From: Methylophaga sp.
Lineage (GTDB): Bacteria; Pseudomonadota; Gammaproteobacteria; Nitrosococcales; Methylophagaceae
Reading direction: 5' to 3'
DNA length: 51,084 bases
Assembly: GCA_002733505.1 (NCBI GenBank)
Contig: NVVW01000017.1
Span: 1-51,084, forward strand
In this document: positions 9,085-17,403 of the stretch, piece after piece
Layout: the number at the start of each line of letters is the position of its first letter
How positions within the stretch are numbered: the first letter of the stretch is position 1
The notes under the pieces: model-generated
What the model saw: the letters and a program-made list of their open reading frames with translations, nothing else
Told to the model about the DNA's origin: nothing
The model's database searches: none
Translations under genes and position numbers: made by a program

Positions 9085-9633
9085 ATGACCAAAAGTAAAA
9101 AGAATTTAATCTGGATTGATCTTGAAATGACCGGTCTCGATACGGTCAATGACTATATCATTGAAATTGCCACTATTGTAACCGATGGCGATTTAAATGT
9201 GCTAGCTGAAGGCCCTATTATAGCAATTCATCAAACTGATTCCACCTTAGATGCGATGGATGAATGGAATACGCGCCAACATGGTGGATCAGGTTTGGTT
9301 GAACGTATTCGTAACAGCACAACGACTGAAGCCGAGGCCGAACAGCAAACACTAGACTTTTTAAAAGAATACGTGCCTGCGGGCGTATCGCCAATGTGCG
9401 GCAATAGTATCTGCCAAGATCGCCGTTTTATGGCGCGTATTATGCCTGAACTAGAAGCTTTTTTTCATTATCGCAATCTCGATGTTAGCTCGTTAAAAGA
9501 GCTGGCTCGTCGCTGGGCACCAAAAGTTGAAAAGAGTTTTAAGAAAAACGCATCTCATTTGGCGATGGATGATGTGAAAGATTCTATTCGTGAATTACAA
9601 CATTACCGCGAACATTTTATTAAGTTGCCTTAA
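9085..9633 (+). CDS. orn: Oligoribonuclease
   Basis: The 182-residue protein matches the DEDDh 3'-5' exoribonuclease Orn, which degrades 2-5-nt RNAs and the pGpG product of cyclic di-GMP breakdown. Motifs seen are [12 protein letters not shown] (Exo I, D and E), [11 protein letters not shown] (Exo II) and [14 protein letters not shown] (Exo III with His and Asp). Length matches E. coli Orn closely. It is a single gene, divergent from the M48 protease and separated from the downstream thioredoxin operon by about 160 bp. The nearby GGDEF proteins make its pGpG role relevant. Confidence 0.97.
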   Translation: MTKSKKNLIWIDLEMTGLDTVNDYIIEIATIVTDGDLNVLAEGPIIAIHQTDSTLDAMDEWNTRQHGGSGLVERIRNSTTTEAEAEQQTLDFLKEYVPAGVSPMCGNSICQDRRFMARIMPELEAFFHYRNLDVSSLKELARRWAPKVEKSFKKNASHLAMDDVKDSIRELQHYREHFIKLP

Positions 9634-9791
9634 AGATCCTCTGAACCAAGGGTAGCGGAGAAAAGCCCAATATTCGGGTTTGAATGCAATCAAAAGGTGC
9701 TCTGCATCGTCTTGGTGTTAGCGGTCAGAATTTTACCTTAAATCTGAGGGTCTGACTTACTAAATTTATTTATTACAGGAGAGATCCCCCC

Positions 9792-10208
9792 ATGAACTAC
9801 TTATCCAAGATCGTTGCTTTATTGTTGATGGCTTTTATTGCCACTAGTGCATATGCACTTGAAAAAACCCCGTTTACACAACCGGCTTTTGAAAAGCTAC
9901 AAGCTGCTGGTGAAGTGGTTTTGATAGATGTTTACGCTAGCTGGTGCTCGACCTGCGCCAAACAGCAGAAGGCACTTAAACAATACCGCTCTGCAAATCC
10001 CGACAAAAAATTTCATATCCTCGAAGTGGATTTTGATAAAGACAAGGACTTGGTTCGCCAATTCCGTGCGCCTCGTCAATCCACCCTTTTGCTCTACAAA
10101 GGTAAAGATCAGTTTTGGTTCAGTGTAGCTGAAACGCGATTTGAAGTAATTGCTGCTGAAATCGACAAAGCTTTTGCATTTAAACCCAAGGAATCTAAGG
10201 AATACTAG
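9792..10208 (+). CDS. Periplasmic thioredoxin-like protein
   Basis: A 138-residue protein with a clear signal peptide (cleavage expected after SAYA, residue 21) and a thioredoxin fold bearing WCSTC (Cys52, Cys55). It is probably a periplasmic thiol reductant fed by the CcdA-like protein encoded 9 bp downstream, since the CcdA/DsbD family passes electrons from cytosolic thioredoxin to such partners. GGAGAG precedes the ATG. It is the first gene of a four-gene unit with an ECF sigma factor and a putative anti-sigma factor. The final target (a cytochrome, a metal-site protein or oxidised thiols) is not shown. Confidence 0.85.
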   Translation: MNYLSKIVALLLMAFIATSAYALEKTPFTQPAFEKLQAAGEVVLIDVYASWCSTCAKQQKALKQYRSANPDKKFHILEVDFDKDKDLVRQFRAPRQSTLLLYKGKDQFWFSVAETRFEVIAAEIDKAFAFKPKESKEY

Positions 10209-10217
10209 GAGTAAATC

Positions 10218-10928
10218 TTGAGCCTTGAATTAGCCTCGATTCCACTGGCCTGGTTTGCAGGTGTACTTAGTATTGTCTCGCCCTGTGTCTGGCCGCTGGT
10301 GCCCATTATTATGGCATCAGCCGCGGGCAAAGGGCGTTGGGGGCCGTTGTATTTAGCGCTGGGGCTAAGCCTTTCTTTCGCGATAGCTGGTGGTTTACTC
10401 ACCCTCATGATGCTGAATTTGGGGCTTGACCCAGTTGCTTATCGCTGGCTGGCGGCGGTAATGCTGGTGATGGTCGGCTTGATTCTGGTGGTCAAGCCAC
10501 TGGCTGATTGGGTGAGCTTGCGTTTGTCCTTGATAAGCGGACGGATCAACGTGGGCAATACTGACTCCAGTTCCGCCTCGGGACAATTTGGTGTGGGTTT
10601 GCTGTTAGGATTAGTCTGGTTGCCTTGCGTGGGGCCAACCTTGGGCGTTGCCATTGCATTGGCATCTTTAGGGCAGGATCTTGCCATGGCATTTGTGGTA
10701 ATGTTTGCCTTTGGTATTGGCACTTCCTCCGCATTACTAGTGGCGGCATTTTTATCCAAGCAACTACTGAGCGTTTGGCGGCCGAATATTTTTAATAATG
10801 TAGTTATCGCCAAGTTGATATTGGGCTACTTACTACTTCTTATGGGCATGATGGTGCTTACAGGCCTGGATAAAGTAGTGGAAACCTACGTCGTGCAATA
10901 TCTACCTGACTGGGCGATTTCCTTATGA
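10218..10928 (+). CDS. CcdA/DsbD-type thiol-disulfide transporter
   Basis: A 236-residue, six-helix membrane protein with the two hallmark cysteines: SPCVWPLVP (Cys23) and WLPCVGPTLG (Cys near 137). CcdA-type proteins shuttle reducing equivalents from cytosolic thioredoxin to periplasmic thioredoxin-fold proteins. The start is TTG, placed 7 nt after AGGAG; no ATG fits. The stop overlaps the sigma-factor start by 4 bp (ATGA). The DNA from here to about 11.4 kb looks more GC-rich than its neighbours, which may mean horizontal acquisition of the module. Confidence 0.85.
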   Translation: MSLELASIPLAWFAGVLSIVSPCVWPLVPIIMASAAGKGRWGPLYLALGLSLSFAIAGGLLTLMMLNLGLDPVAYRWLAAVMLVMVGLILVVKPLADWVSLRLSLISGRINVGNTDSSSASGQFGVGLLLGLVWLPCVGPTLGVAIALASLGQDLAMAFVVMFAFGIGTSSALLVAAFLSKQLLSVWRPNIFNNVVIAKLILGYLLLLMGMMVLTGLDKVVETYVVQYLPDWAISL

Positions 10929-11410
10929 TTTTCGACCGTACATCGCTTAATACATTATTTCATTATTGTTTAGCCTTGTGCGGTGATCGTGATAGTGCTT
11001 ATGATTTACTGCAAGACTCAGTAGAAAAATATCTTAAACAAAACAAACTGCCGATACAAAATCAGCAGGCCTATATCAAGCGTATTATTCGCAACCACTT
11101 TTTTGATCTGCAACGGCGCAAAAAAATTGTGCATTTTGTGGCGCTGGATGATGTTGATAGCCTTGTCGATACCGAAAAAAGCATTGAGTCCTTGATAATT
11201 GATGAATTAACACTGAAGAAAATCTGGCAACAGCTAACGCCCGATGAGCGCGAAGTGATTTTCTTATGGGCGGCGGAAGGTTTATCCGCCTCTGCAATTG
11301 CACTGCAATTAAACATGCCCCGAGGCACTGTACTTTCGCGCTTACGCCGTTTGCGCTTGCGCATTGACAGAAAATCCGCTGCTAACATCTGCGGAGGTTT
11401 TCATGACTAA
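10925..11410 (+). CDS. ECF-type RNA polymerase sigma factor
   Basis: The 161-residue protein has sigma-70 region 2 (about 8-70, with DRDSAYDLLQDSVEKYL and AYIKRIIRNHFFDLQRR) and region 4 (about 110-155, with LTPDEREVIFLWAAEGLSAS and MPRGTVLSRLRRLR), the two-domain layout of ECF sigma factors. Its ATG overlaps the ccdA-like stop, and the next gene overlaps its 3' end by 8 bp. That downstream single-pass membrane protein is a natural anti-sigma candidate. The linkage to a thiol relay suggests that it responds to redox or metal stress in the envelope, by inference. Confidence 0.88.
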   Translation: MIFDRTSLNTLFHYCLALCGDRDSAYDLLQDSVEKYLKQNKLPIQNQQAYIKRIIRNHFFDLQRRKKIVHFVALDDVDSLVDTEKSIESLIIDELTLKKIWQQLTPDEREVIFLWAAEGLSASAIALQLNMPRGTVLSRLRRLRLRIDRKSAANICGGFHD

Positions 11411-12059
11411 CAAAAAACCACTTCGTCAAGCACTAAAAAACATGCTGAAGCAAAATAGTTTAACTGAACAACAAATATCCCAGTTGCAGGATATCGGTCA
11501 TTCTTCTTTCTCGCTCAGGATCTGGTTTACCCAAAGACAACACTTAATAATGCTTACCAGCCTGGTCGCTGGCATGGCTTTGTTTTTGCTGGTATTGAAT
11601 GGTTATTGGTTCAGTGGCGGCAATCTCGATATTCAACAACGTATAGCGCTTGAAGTCACAGCTAACCACTTAAAAATCAAAAATCTAGATATAGAAACCA
11701 GTTCGATGAACGAGGTGCGAAATTTCTTTGAGGGCCTGGATTTCCCACCCTATTTGTCCACCAGGATAAGCGCTAGAAATTTAAAACTGTTGGGCGGCCG
11801 TTACTGCACTCTGCAGGGCGTTATCGCTTTACAATTACGCCTGCAGTCACCGAGCGGGGATATTGTTACCTACTATCAATCGCTTTATGGCTCGGAACAC
11901 TTTGGCAATACTCCCGATGTTGGCCAAGGCGATAGGCCTAGTGTTATTTACAAACGCGGATTGGAAATCACGATCTGGAAAGAAGGTGATGTGGTTTCGG
12001 TGCTGGCCGAAGTTGCACGGCAAGCCAATCAACTTGGAGCAATCGGGGAGACCCATTAG
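11403..12059 (+). CDS. Single-pass membrane protein, putative anti-sigma factor
   Basis: The 218-residue product has a cytoplasmic N-terminal helical segment (about 1-45), one membrane helix (about 48-68) and a periplasmic domain of about 150 residues that I do not recognise. This topology, plus an 8-bp overlap with the ECF sigma gene, is typical of anti-sigma factors, though no zinc-binding ZAS motif is visible. I chose the ATG at 11403, preceded by GGAGG; an in-frame ATG at 11364 lies deeper in the sigma gene and lacks such a site. The function is inferred from context only. Confidence 0.65.
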   Translation: MTNKKPLRQALKNMLKQNSLTEQQISQLQDIGHSSFSLRIWFTQRQHLIMLTSLVAGMALFLLVLNGYWFSGGNLDIQQRIALEVTANHLKIKNLDIETSSMNEVRNFFEGLDFPPYLSTRISARNLKLLGGRYCTLQGVIALQLRLQSPSGDIVTYYQSLYGSEHFGNTPDVGQGDRPSVIYKRGLEITIWKEGDVVSVLAEVARQANQLGAIGETH

Positions 12060-12250
12060 CCTGCCGTTGTCAATAGACCAAAAAAATTCATCCGGTTATT
12101 GAACCTGTGGACTTCGTATATTTCATCAAGGAAATGAATTGTTCGGGATAACTCGATTTTTTGTTCAAATAACAAACCATTAAAAGATCTCAACATTATT
12201 TGTTTATTGCGCTATCATGCACTTTTCGCTGTGACGCGATAACTTGTTTG

Positions 12251-12400
12251 TATATATTCAAGTTGCAGATGATCCTGTAGAAATCTCGGCATCCCCGAGA
12301 TCTTTTATCGGGGATCTCTAGCGGAAACACTAGACTCCCACTAAAAGCATGCGGGAGTGACGAAAAAGGTAAACCTGCATCTTCAAGTATTTTGGGTATA
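12251..12400. repeat. R1-related palindromic repeat with a different end (copy E)
   Basis: The gap 12060-12458 holds no gene. It contains a roughly 150-bp inverted-repeat element with left end TATATATTCAAGTTGCAGATG and right end CTGCATCTTCAAGTATTTTG followed by GGTATA. The inner arms (GGCATCCCCGAGATC, ATCGGGGATCTC, AAAAGCATGCGGGAGTGACG) match the stem type of the R1 family, but the ends differ (TTCAAGTTGCAG-type instead of GATCATTCAAT-type). Both ends begin with TATA, as in R1. Confidence 0.7.
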
Positions 12401-12458
12401 GCCTGAAATTTGATACTGACGAAATTTTTTAAACTACCCTAATCAAGCAGAGGAGAAC

Positions 12459-13847
12459 ATGTCTTATTCCTTACTTAAGAAACTTGGTCTCAGCTTTTGC
12501 GTTTTATTGTTCACCGCTATATTTTCGTTGGTATACGCTGAAGCCATCGTTGCCGTTGACACTGTTCTAAACACAATCAATTCTAAGCAAATGAGTCCTT
12601 TTTGGATCCATATGTATATCGGTGCATTATTAAGTCTGCTTACTTATAACTTTTTATTGTTTATTTCACTCCGAAAGATCAGCTATCTCTATTATGCTTT
12701 ACTTACAGCTGCAATATTACTTGCGTATGGTGCTTTTAATGGCTTGTGGTTTGCTGTTTTGTGGCCAAACTCGCCACAATGGCATGAGGTATCACTGCCT
12801 ATAGGGCTGATACTTACAGGTCTGTTTTCAATACAGTTTTCCCGTTCATTTTTATCTACTTCTTCCCACTCTCCGAAACTGGATAAATTTTTCTCTCGTC
12901 TTAACTTAGCATTTGGACTAACATTCATCGCCATCCTATTTGCACCTTTAATTTACATTTCATACGTCACAACATTACTTATCATTATTGTATGTTTCAC
13001 CACAGTCGTTGCTTGCATTAAAACAGGCTTACAAGGTCAGCGGGCATCTCAAATATACTTGATGGCTTGGCTTGTTCTCTTCCTTGGAATTAGCTTATCC
13101 ATAGCGCTCCACTTTGGCTGGCTGGCTGATATATGGATAGCACATTACGCCCTCGCCTTCAGCTCTCTATTATTTGTGTTACTGCTATCTCTCGCATTAG
13201 CCTATCGTATTATTATCACCCGCAGCCAAACTGTTAAGTTTCACCAACAAGTCATTGCCAAAAGTAATGTAAAAGTAGCCGCGCAGGTAGAAGAACAAAC
13301 AAAAGAACTCACAGAGCTTAACGAACAGCTTCGCCAACAAGAAGGTATATTAAAAAAATTAGCTTTTTATGATGCGCTAACGGGACTAGCCAACCACGCA
13401 TTTATACAAGAACAATTAAAGCAGTTACTAATTCAATCTAGACGAAATAAAACTAAAGTCTCGGTATTATTTCTTGATCTTGATGATTTCAAACCTATAA
13501 ACGATGAACATAACCATAAAGTGGGAGATGAGGTATTAAAAATTATCGCTGAACGATTACGGGCTACATTGCGAGAAAGCGATGTGGTTGGCCGTTTAGG
13601 GTGTGATAAATTTCTTGTGCTTCTTGAGTCAACCCGAGAAGATAACCATGATCCAACAGAGGTTGCTGACAAAATTCGAGCTGCCATTGCTCAACCTATT
13701 GCTATGGATTGGTTTATCCTGCATATCACCACCAGCATAGGCATAGCACACTACCCAAATGAGGGTCATGATGCGGCATCACTTATCTCTGCGGCAGACT
13801 CAGCAATGCAAAGCAATAAAGCGGACATGAAGGTTAAGTCCCAATAA
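12459..13847 (+). CDS. 7TM sensor protein with a degenerate GGDEF domain
   Basis: The 462-residue protein has a signal-like N-terminus, then a block of about seven membrane helices (about 45-255) of the 7TMR-DISM type, a coiled coil (KVAAQVEEQTKELTELNEQL region, about 270-300) and a C-terminal GGDEF domain (about 305-460). The domain start FYDALTGLANHAF and the metal-site strand VLFLDLDDFKPIND are normal, but the active-site loop reads LGCDKF near 380, where GGDEF is expected. The catalytic Glu is a Lys, so cyclase activity is doubtful. It may act as a GTP- or c-di-GMP-binding receptor or a partner of an active enzyme. AGGAG precedes the ATG. Confidence 0.8.
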   Translation: MSYSLLKKLGLSFCVLLFTAIFSLVYAEAIVAVDTVLNTINSKQMSPFWIHMYIGALLSLLTYNFLLFISLRKISYLYYALLTAAILLAYGAFNGLWFAVLWPNSPQWHEVSLPIGLILTGLFSIQFSRSFLSTSSHSPKLDKFFSRLNLAFGLTFIAILFAPLIYISYVTTLLIIIVCFTTVVACIKTGLQGQRASQIYLMAWLVLFLGISLSIALHFGWLADIWIAHYALAFSSLLFVLLLSLALAYRIIITRSQTVKFHQQVIAKSNVKVAAQVEEQTKELTELNEQLRQQEGILKKLAFYDALTGLANHAFIQEQLKQLLIQSRRNKTKVSVLFLDLDDFKPINDEHNHKVGDEVLKIIAERLRATLRESDVVGRLGCDKFLVLLESTREDNHDPTEVADKIRAAIAQPIAMDWFILHITTSIGIAHYPNEGHDAASLISAADSAMQSNKADMKVKSQ

Positions 13848-15720
13848 CGCCGCCATCATCTTTAGTAATCATCACCGTAGCAGAACGCGGCCTTCCTTCT
13901 TTTTGATGATCAGGCCAATTACTCGCTGCATTAGGGTTGTCTGCTGATTTTCTGAGCCCTTGTCGTTTTAATACCTTTGGCACGTCTTCACCGGGGTGTT
14001 GAATATTCACCCACATCGTCTTTAAATCGGGTGTCATGGTCACACCTGTCACCTCGCAACCAACAGGCCCGGTTAAAAATCGTCGTGTTTCACCTGTGTT
14101 TGGATCAACAGCCAACATCTGATTATTGCCAAACTGAGCGAATTTATCAGTATTCAACTTGCTAGAACTTATATCTGTTTGCACCCACAACACGCCCCGG
14201 CTATCAATCATCAAACCATCTGGGCAGGCATAACTATCGCCCGTAACTGTTGCCTCGCTTTCGTCATCGCCAGCCAAGGAAAACAACTCCCAGCTAAACG
14301 TAGTGCTAGTCACATCATCTTCCATTATTTTCATAATATGACCGAAGTAGTTATCATCTCTTGGGTTAGCAGCATCGCTATCGGCTTTGCCTTTATCACC
14401 TCGGCTTGTATTATTGGTCATGGAGACAAAAACCTCATCCGTATCAGGATGCACCGTTACCCACTCAGGTCGATCCATCGGCGTAGCCCCGACCACATCT
14501 GCCGCCATACGGACGTGGACTAATAGATCGGCTTGATCTTCAAAACCATTTTGTTGCGTCAGCCCATCTTGCCCATAAATTAACGGCAACCATACGCCTT
14601 CACCTGTTTCATCAAAGCGTGCCGCATACAACACACCTTCATCCAATAACTGGCCATGATGCGCGCCCTGCGTGCCATCCCAGCCGTGTTTGGTGATAAA
14701 TTTATAGATATATTCAAACTTAGCATCATCACCCGAATACAAAGCTATACGACCGTCTTTAGCAATTTTATGTGCCACATTTTCATGGGCAAAGCGCCCC
14801 ATTGCAGTTTTTTTAATGGGCGTGCTTTTGGGATCAAAGGGATCAAATTCAACGATCCAACCAAAGCGATTCGGTTCGTTAGGGTGCAGGCTAGCATCAA
14901 AGCGTTCATCATTATGATGCCATCCATAATAACTATATCCAATATTATAGCGTTTCCAAGCTTTCTTTTGTTTCTTGGCAATTCCTTTTTTGGTTGAAAC
15001 ATGAAAATAATCATGAAAGTTTTCTTCACATGTTAAATAGCTTCCCCACGGCATTTTGCCATTTGAGCAATTATTAAATGTGCCCAGTATTTGTTGCCCA
15101 TTAGGATCTGCTTTTGTTTGAAGATACTTACTGCCAGCAGCAGGGCCGGAAACCGCTATTGGTGTTGTAGCGGTGATCCGCCTAGCATAATTGGAAGGTC
15201 GTACAATTTGCCATCCGTTCTTTTCTTTTTTAATTTCAATCACCGATACGCCATGGGCATATTGTTCTTTTAAGGTTTTTTCTGCCGTATACGTGCTGAG
15301 TGAATCAAACGCGCCACCGTCTGCATGTAAAATCTGCGAATCAATATATTCATGGTTCATCACCAATAAACCGCGTTCAGCGAGGTTTGAGCACATTGGA
15401 AGAGGATAAAACTGCAACGCATCGTGATGCATGCCCGCTTGTTGCAATTGTTGTTGTGCGGTATTTGAGGCATCCATCTTAAACACGGCACCATCTGAAA
15501 CAGGATCGCCCCAACGATAAAAAACTTGTACACTATAACCTTCCGGCACCACAACATCATCCGTTAAATCCGCGATAGCAACAGCGGGAAAACCCAATAA
15601 TGCCCGACCAATAGATTGGCTTAATGCAGTTTTAGCCAATAATGGCACATGAAACATTGTGGCAAATATGCCGCCCAGTCCTGTTTTCACTATAATGCGT
15701 CTTGAAATTTTTAGATCCAA
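13834..15720 (-). CDS. phoX: PhoX-family phosphatase (DUF839), Tat-exported
   Basis: A 628-residue protein with a twin-arginine-like leader (SRRIIVKTG, residues 5-13, then a hydrophobic run) and the DUF839/PhoX layout: MNHEYID, WGSYLTCEENFHDYF, GRFAHENVAH, YSGDDAKFEYIYKF, PEWVTVHPDTDEVFVSMTN and NPRDDNYFGHI. PhoX enzymes are periplasmic calcium/iron alkaline phosphatases induced by phosphate starvation. The length and motif order fit the larger PhoX group. Some DUF839 members have no proven phosphatase activity, so the substrate remains open. Its 3' end overlaps the 7TM-GGDEF gene by 14 bp on the opposite strand. No pho-box was identified upstream. Confidence 0.85.
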   Translation of the reverse strand: MDLKISRRIIVKTGLGGIFATMFHVPLLAKTALSQSIGRALLGFPAVAIADLTDDVVVPEGYSVQVFYRWGDPVSDGAVFKMDASNTAQQQLQQAGMHHDALQFYPLPMCSNLAERGLLVMNHEYIDSQILHADGGAFDSLSTYTAEKTLKEQYAHGVSVIEIKKEKNGWQIVRPSNYARRITATTPIAVSGPAAGSKYLQTKADPNGQQILGTFNNCSNGKMPWGSYLTCEENFHDYFHVSTKKGIAKKQKKAWKRYNIGYSYYGWHHNDERFDASLHPNEPNRFGWIVEFDPFDPKSTPIKKTAMGRFAHENVAHKIAKDGRIALYSGDDAKFEYIYKFITKHGWDGTQGAHHGQLLDEGVLYAARFDETGEGVWLPLIYGQDGLTQQNGFEDQADLLVHVRMAADVVGATPMDRPEWVTVHPDTDEVFVSMTNNTSRGDKGKADSDAANPRDDNYFGHIMKIMEDDVTSTTFSWELFSLAGDDESEATVTGDSYACPDGLMIDSRGVLWVQTDISSSKLNTDKFAQFGNNQMLAVDPNTGETRRFLTGPVGCEVTGVTMTPDLKTMWVNIQHPGEDVPKVLKRQGLRKSADNPNAASNWPDHQKEGRPRSATVMITKDDGGVIGT

Positions 15721-15824
15721 AGTAACCTCCCTAATTATGTCATCTACATCACATTTTTGTTCTATACTTATGTCATCATTTGTTACTAATGATAAACATT
15801 ACTATTTAATTAAGGAATATATAA

Positions 15825-16223
15825 ATGAGTTTTTTATCAGAATTTAAAGATTTTGCTGTAAAAGGCAATGTCGTTGATATGGCAGTCGGTATCATCATCG
15901 GTGCTGCCTTTGGCAAAATTGTAGCATCATTAGTGGCTGACGTTATTATGCCTCCTATTGGCGTAGCAATGGGAGGAGTTGATTTTTCTAATCTTGCTTA
16001 TGTCATACAAGCAGCCGCAGGAGATGTGGAAGCGGTTACGATAAATTGGGGTAAGTTTGTGATGACAATTCTTGATTTCATCATTGTTGCCTTAGCTATT
16101 TTTGTGGGTATTAAAGCGATGAACTCAATGAAAAAGAAAGAAGAAGAAGCGCCTAAAGAAGATCCAAAACCTTCTAATGAAGAAGTATTGCTTTCTGAAA
16201 TTAGAGATTTATTGAAAAAATAA
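15825..16223 (+). CDS. mscL: Large-conductance mechanosensitive channel
   Basis: The 132-residue protein begins [30 protein letters not shown], the conserved N-terminal helix and pore-lining helix 1 of MscL. A second membrane helix (about 75-100) follows, and a charged C-terminal bundle ends in [13 protein letters not shown]. The channel opens at high membrane tension to release solutes on hypo-osmotic shock, which suits a marine or saline habitat but is widespread. It is a single gene, with a strong terminator shared with the convergent queG. Confidence 0.96.
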   Translation: MSFLSEFKDFAVKGNVVDMAVGIIIGAAFGKIVASLVADVIMPPIGVAMGGVDFSNLAYVIQAAAGDVEAVTINWGKFVMTILDFIIVALAIFVGIKAMNSMKKKEEEAPKEDPKPSNEEVLLSEIRDLLKK

Positions 16224-16238
16224 GTTTTCTGAATTTTA

Positions 16239-16278
16239 TAAAAAGCCACTAGTGAAGCTTTTCGTTAGTGGCTTTTTT
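16239..16278. terminator. Bidirectional rho-independent terminator
   Basis: The stem AAAAGCCACTA...TAGTGGCTTTTT with runs of A before and T after lies between the convergent mscL and queG genes. It can act on both strands, and it overlaps the last bases of queG. Confidence 0.85.
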
Positions 16279-17347
16279 ATGCCTGAAATTGTTGCTCCAA
16301 CGCCCAGTCAATATGTTCTTTAACTAAGTCAGTACTCGACTCGCGCTGGTGTTGTAACACATCAATAATTTTGGGGTTAGATTTAGCATTGCCCAATGCC
16401 ACTGCGATGTTACGCAACCAAGATTGATGACCAATTCGCCGGATAGGACTGCCTGCTAACCTTGTTAGAAACTCTTGCTCCGTCCAAGCAAATAAATATA
16501 GTAACTGCGGCGCATCTAAATCGTTACGCGGAAAAAAGTCTGGTAGCGTTGTCATTTGAGCAAACTTATTCCAAGGGCAGACTAACTGGCAATCATCGCA
16601 GCCATAGATCCGGTTGCCCATCATCGAACGAAACTCAACCGGAATAGCACCCTGCAACTCAATCGTTAAATAGGAGATACAACGCCGTGCATCGACTTGA
16701 TAGGGCGCGACAATAGCTTGGGTAGGGCAAACATCAATACAGGCGGTGCAGGAGCCGCAATGTTCTTTTACCGCCGAGGTCAACGGTAAGGGCAAGTCAG
16801 TGTAGATTTCGCCCAAGAAAAAATAAGATCCGTGCTCGCGGTTAAGTATATTAGTATGCTTGCCGACCCAACCGATCCCTGATTTTTCTGCTAGTGCTTT
16901 TTCCATAACCGGTGCACTATCACAAAAAACACGATAGCCCATATCGGCTACCTCGGTTTTTATTTTCTCTGCCAATCGCACTAAGCGCTTGCGCATAAGC
17001 TTGTGATAATCTCTACCCAAGGCATAGCGAGAGACAAAACCCAACTGATCATTTGCTAAAACAGACCACGGCTCTGCCGCAGGCTCCGGCCAATAATCCA
17101 TACGAACAGTGATCACTCTAATCGTCTCAGATACCAGCTCTTCAGGCCGAGTTCGTTTAGTGCCATGGTGAGCCATATAACTCATTTCGCCATGAAACCC
17201 TTTTGCCAACCACTGTGCTAAACCTTTCTCGGCTACCGCTAAATCAATATCGCTCACACCAAGATCCTGAAAACCATGGTTTTTTGCCCAAGCTCTCATT
17301 GATGCTAATAACTCATTTTTTACTAATGATGTATTTAACTCACTCAT
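16277..17347 (-). CDS. queG: Epoxyqueuosine reductase
   Basis: The 356-residue protein catalyses the last step of queuosine synthesis, reducing epoxyqueuosine in tRNA with a cobalamin and two [4Fe-4S] clusters. Motifs seen are the first cluster CGSCTACIDVCPTQAI (near 196), the second CDDCQLVCPWNKF (near 250), the SGIGWVGKHTN loop and the C-terminal HEAT-like IRRIGHQSWLRNIAVALGN. Length and order match QueG. It is divergent from nnrD/E, which often sits next to queG in gammaproteobacteria. Confidence 0.96.
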   Translation of the reverse strand: MSELNTSLVKNELLASMRAWAKNHGFQDLGVSDIDLAVAEKGLAQWLAKGFHGEMSYMAHHGTKRTRPEELVSETIRVITVRMDYWPEPAAEPWSVLANDQLGFVSRYALGRDYHKLMRKRLVRLAEKIKTEVADMGYRVFCDSAPVMEKALAEKSGIGWVGKHTNILNREHGSYFFLGEIYTDLPLPLTSAVKEHCGSCTACIDVCPTQAIVAPYQVDARRCISYLTIELQGAIPVEFRSMMGNRIYGCDDCQLVCPWNKFAQMTTLPDFFPRNDLDAPQLLYLFAWTEQEFLTRLAGSPIRRIGHQSWLRNIAVALGNAKSNPKIIDVLQHQRESSTDLVKEHIDWALEQQFQA

Positions 17348-17403
17348 GCAAGCTATTATAATGGCTAAATACTGAAATACACGTCAATATATTCTGGAAA
17401 TTT

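Noticed and set aside
14179..14997. Plus-strand frames inside the phoX gene
   Set aside because: They are antisense to a long, motif-rich gene and match no family I know.
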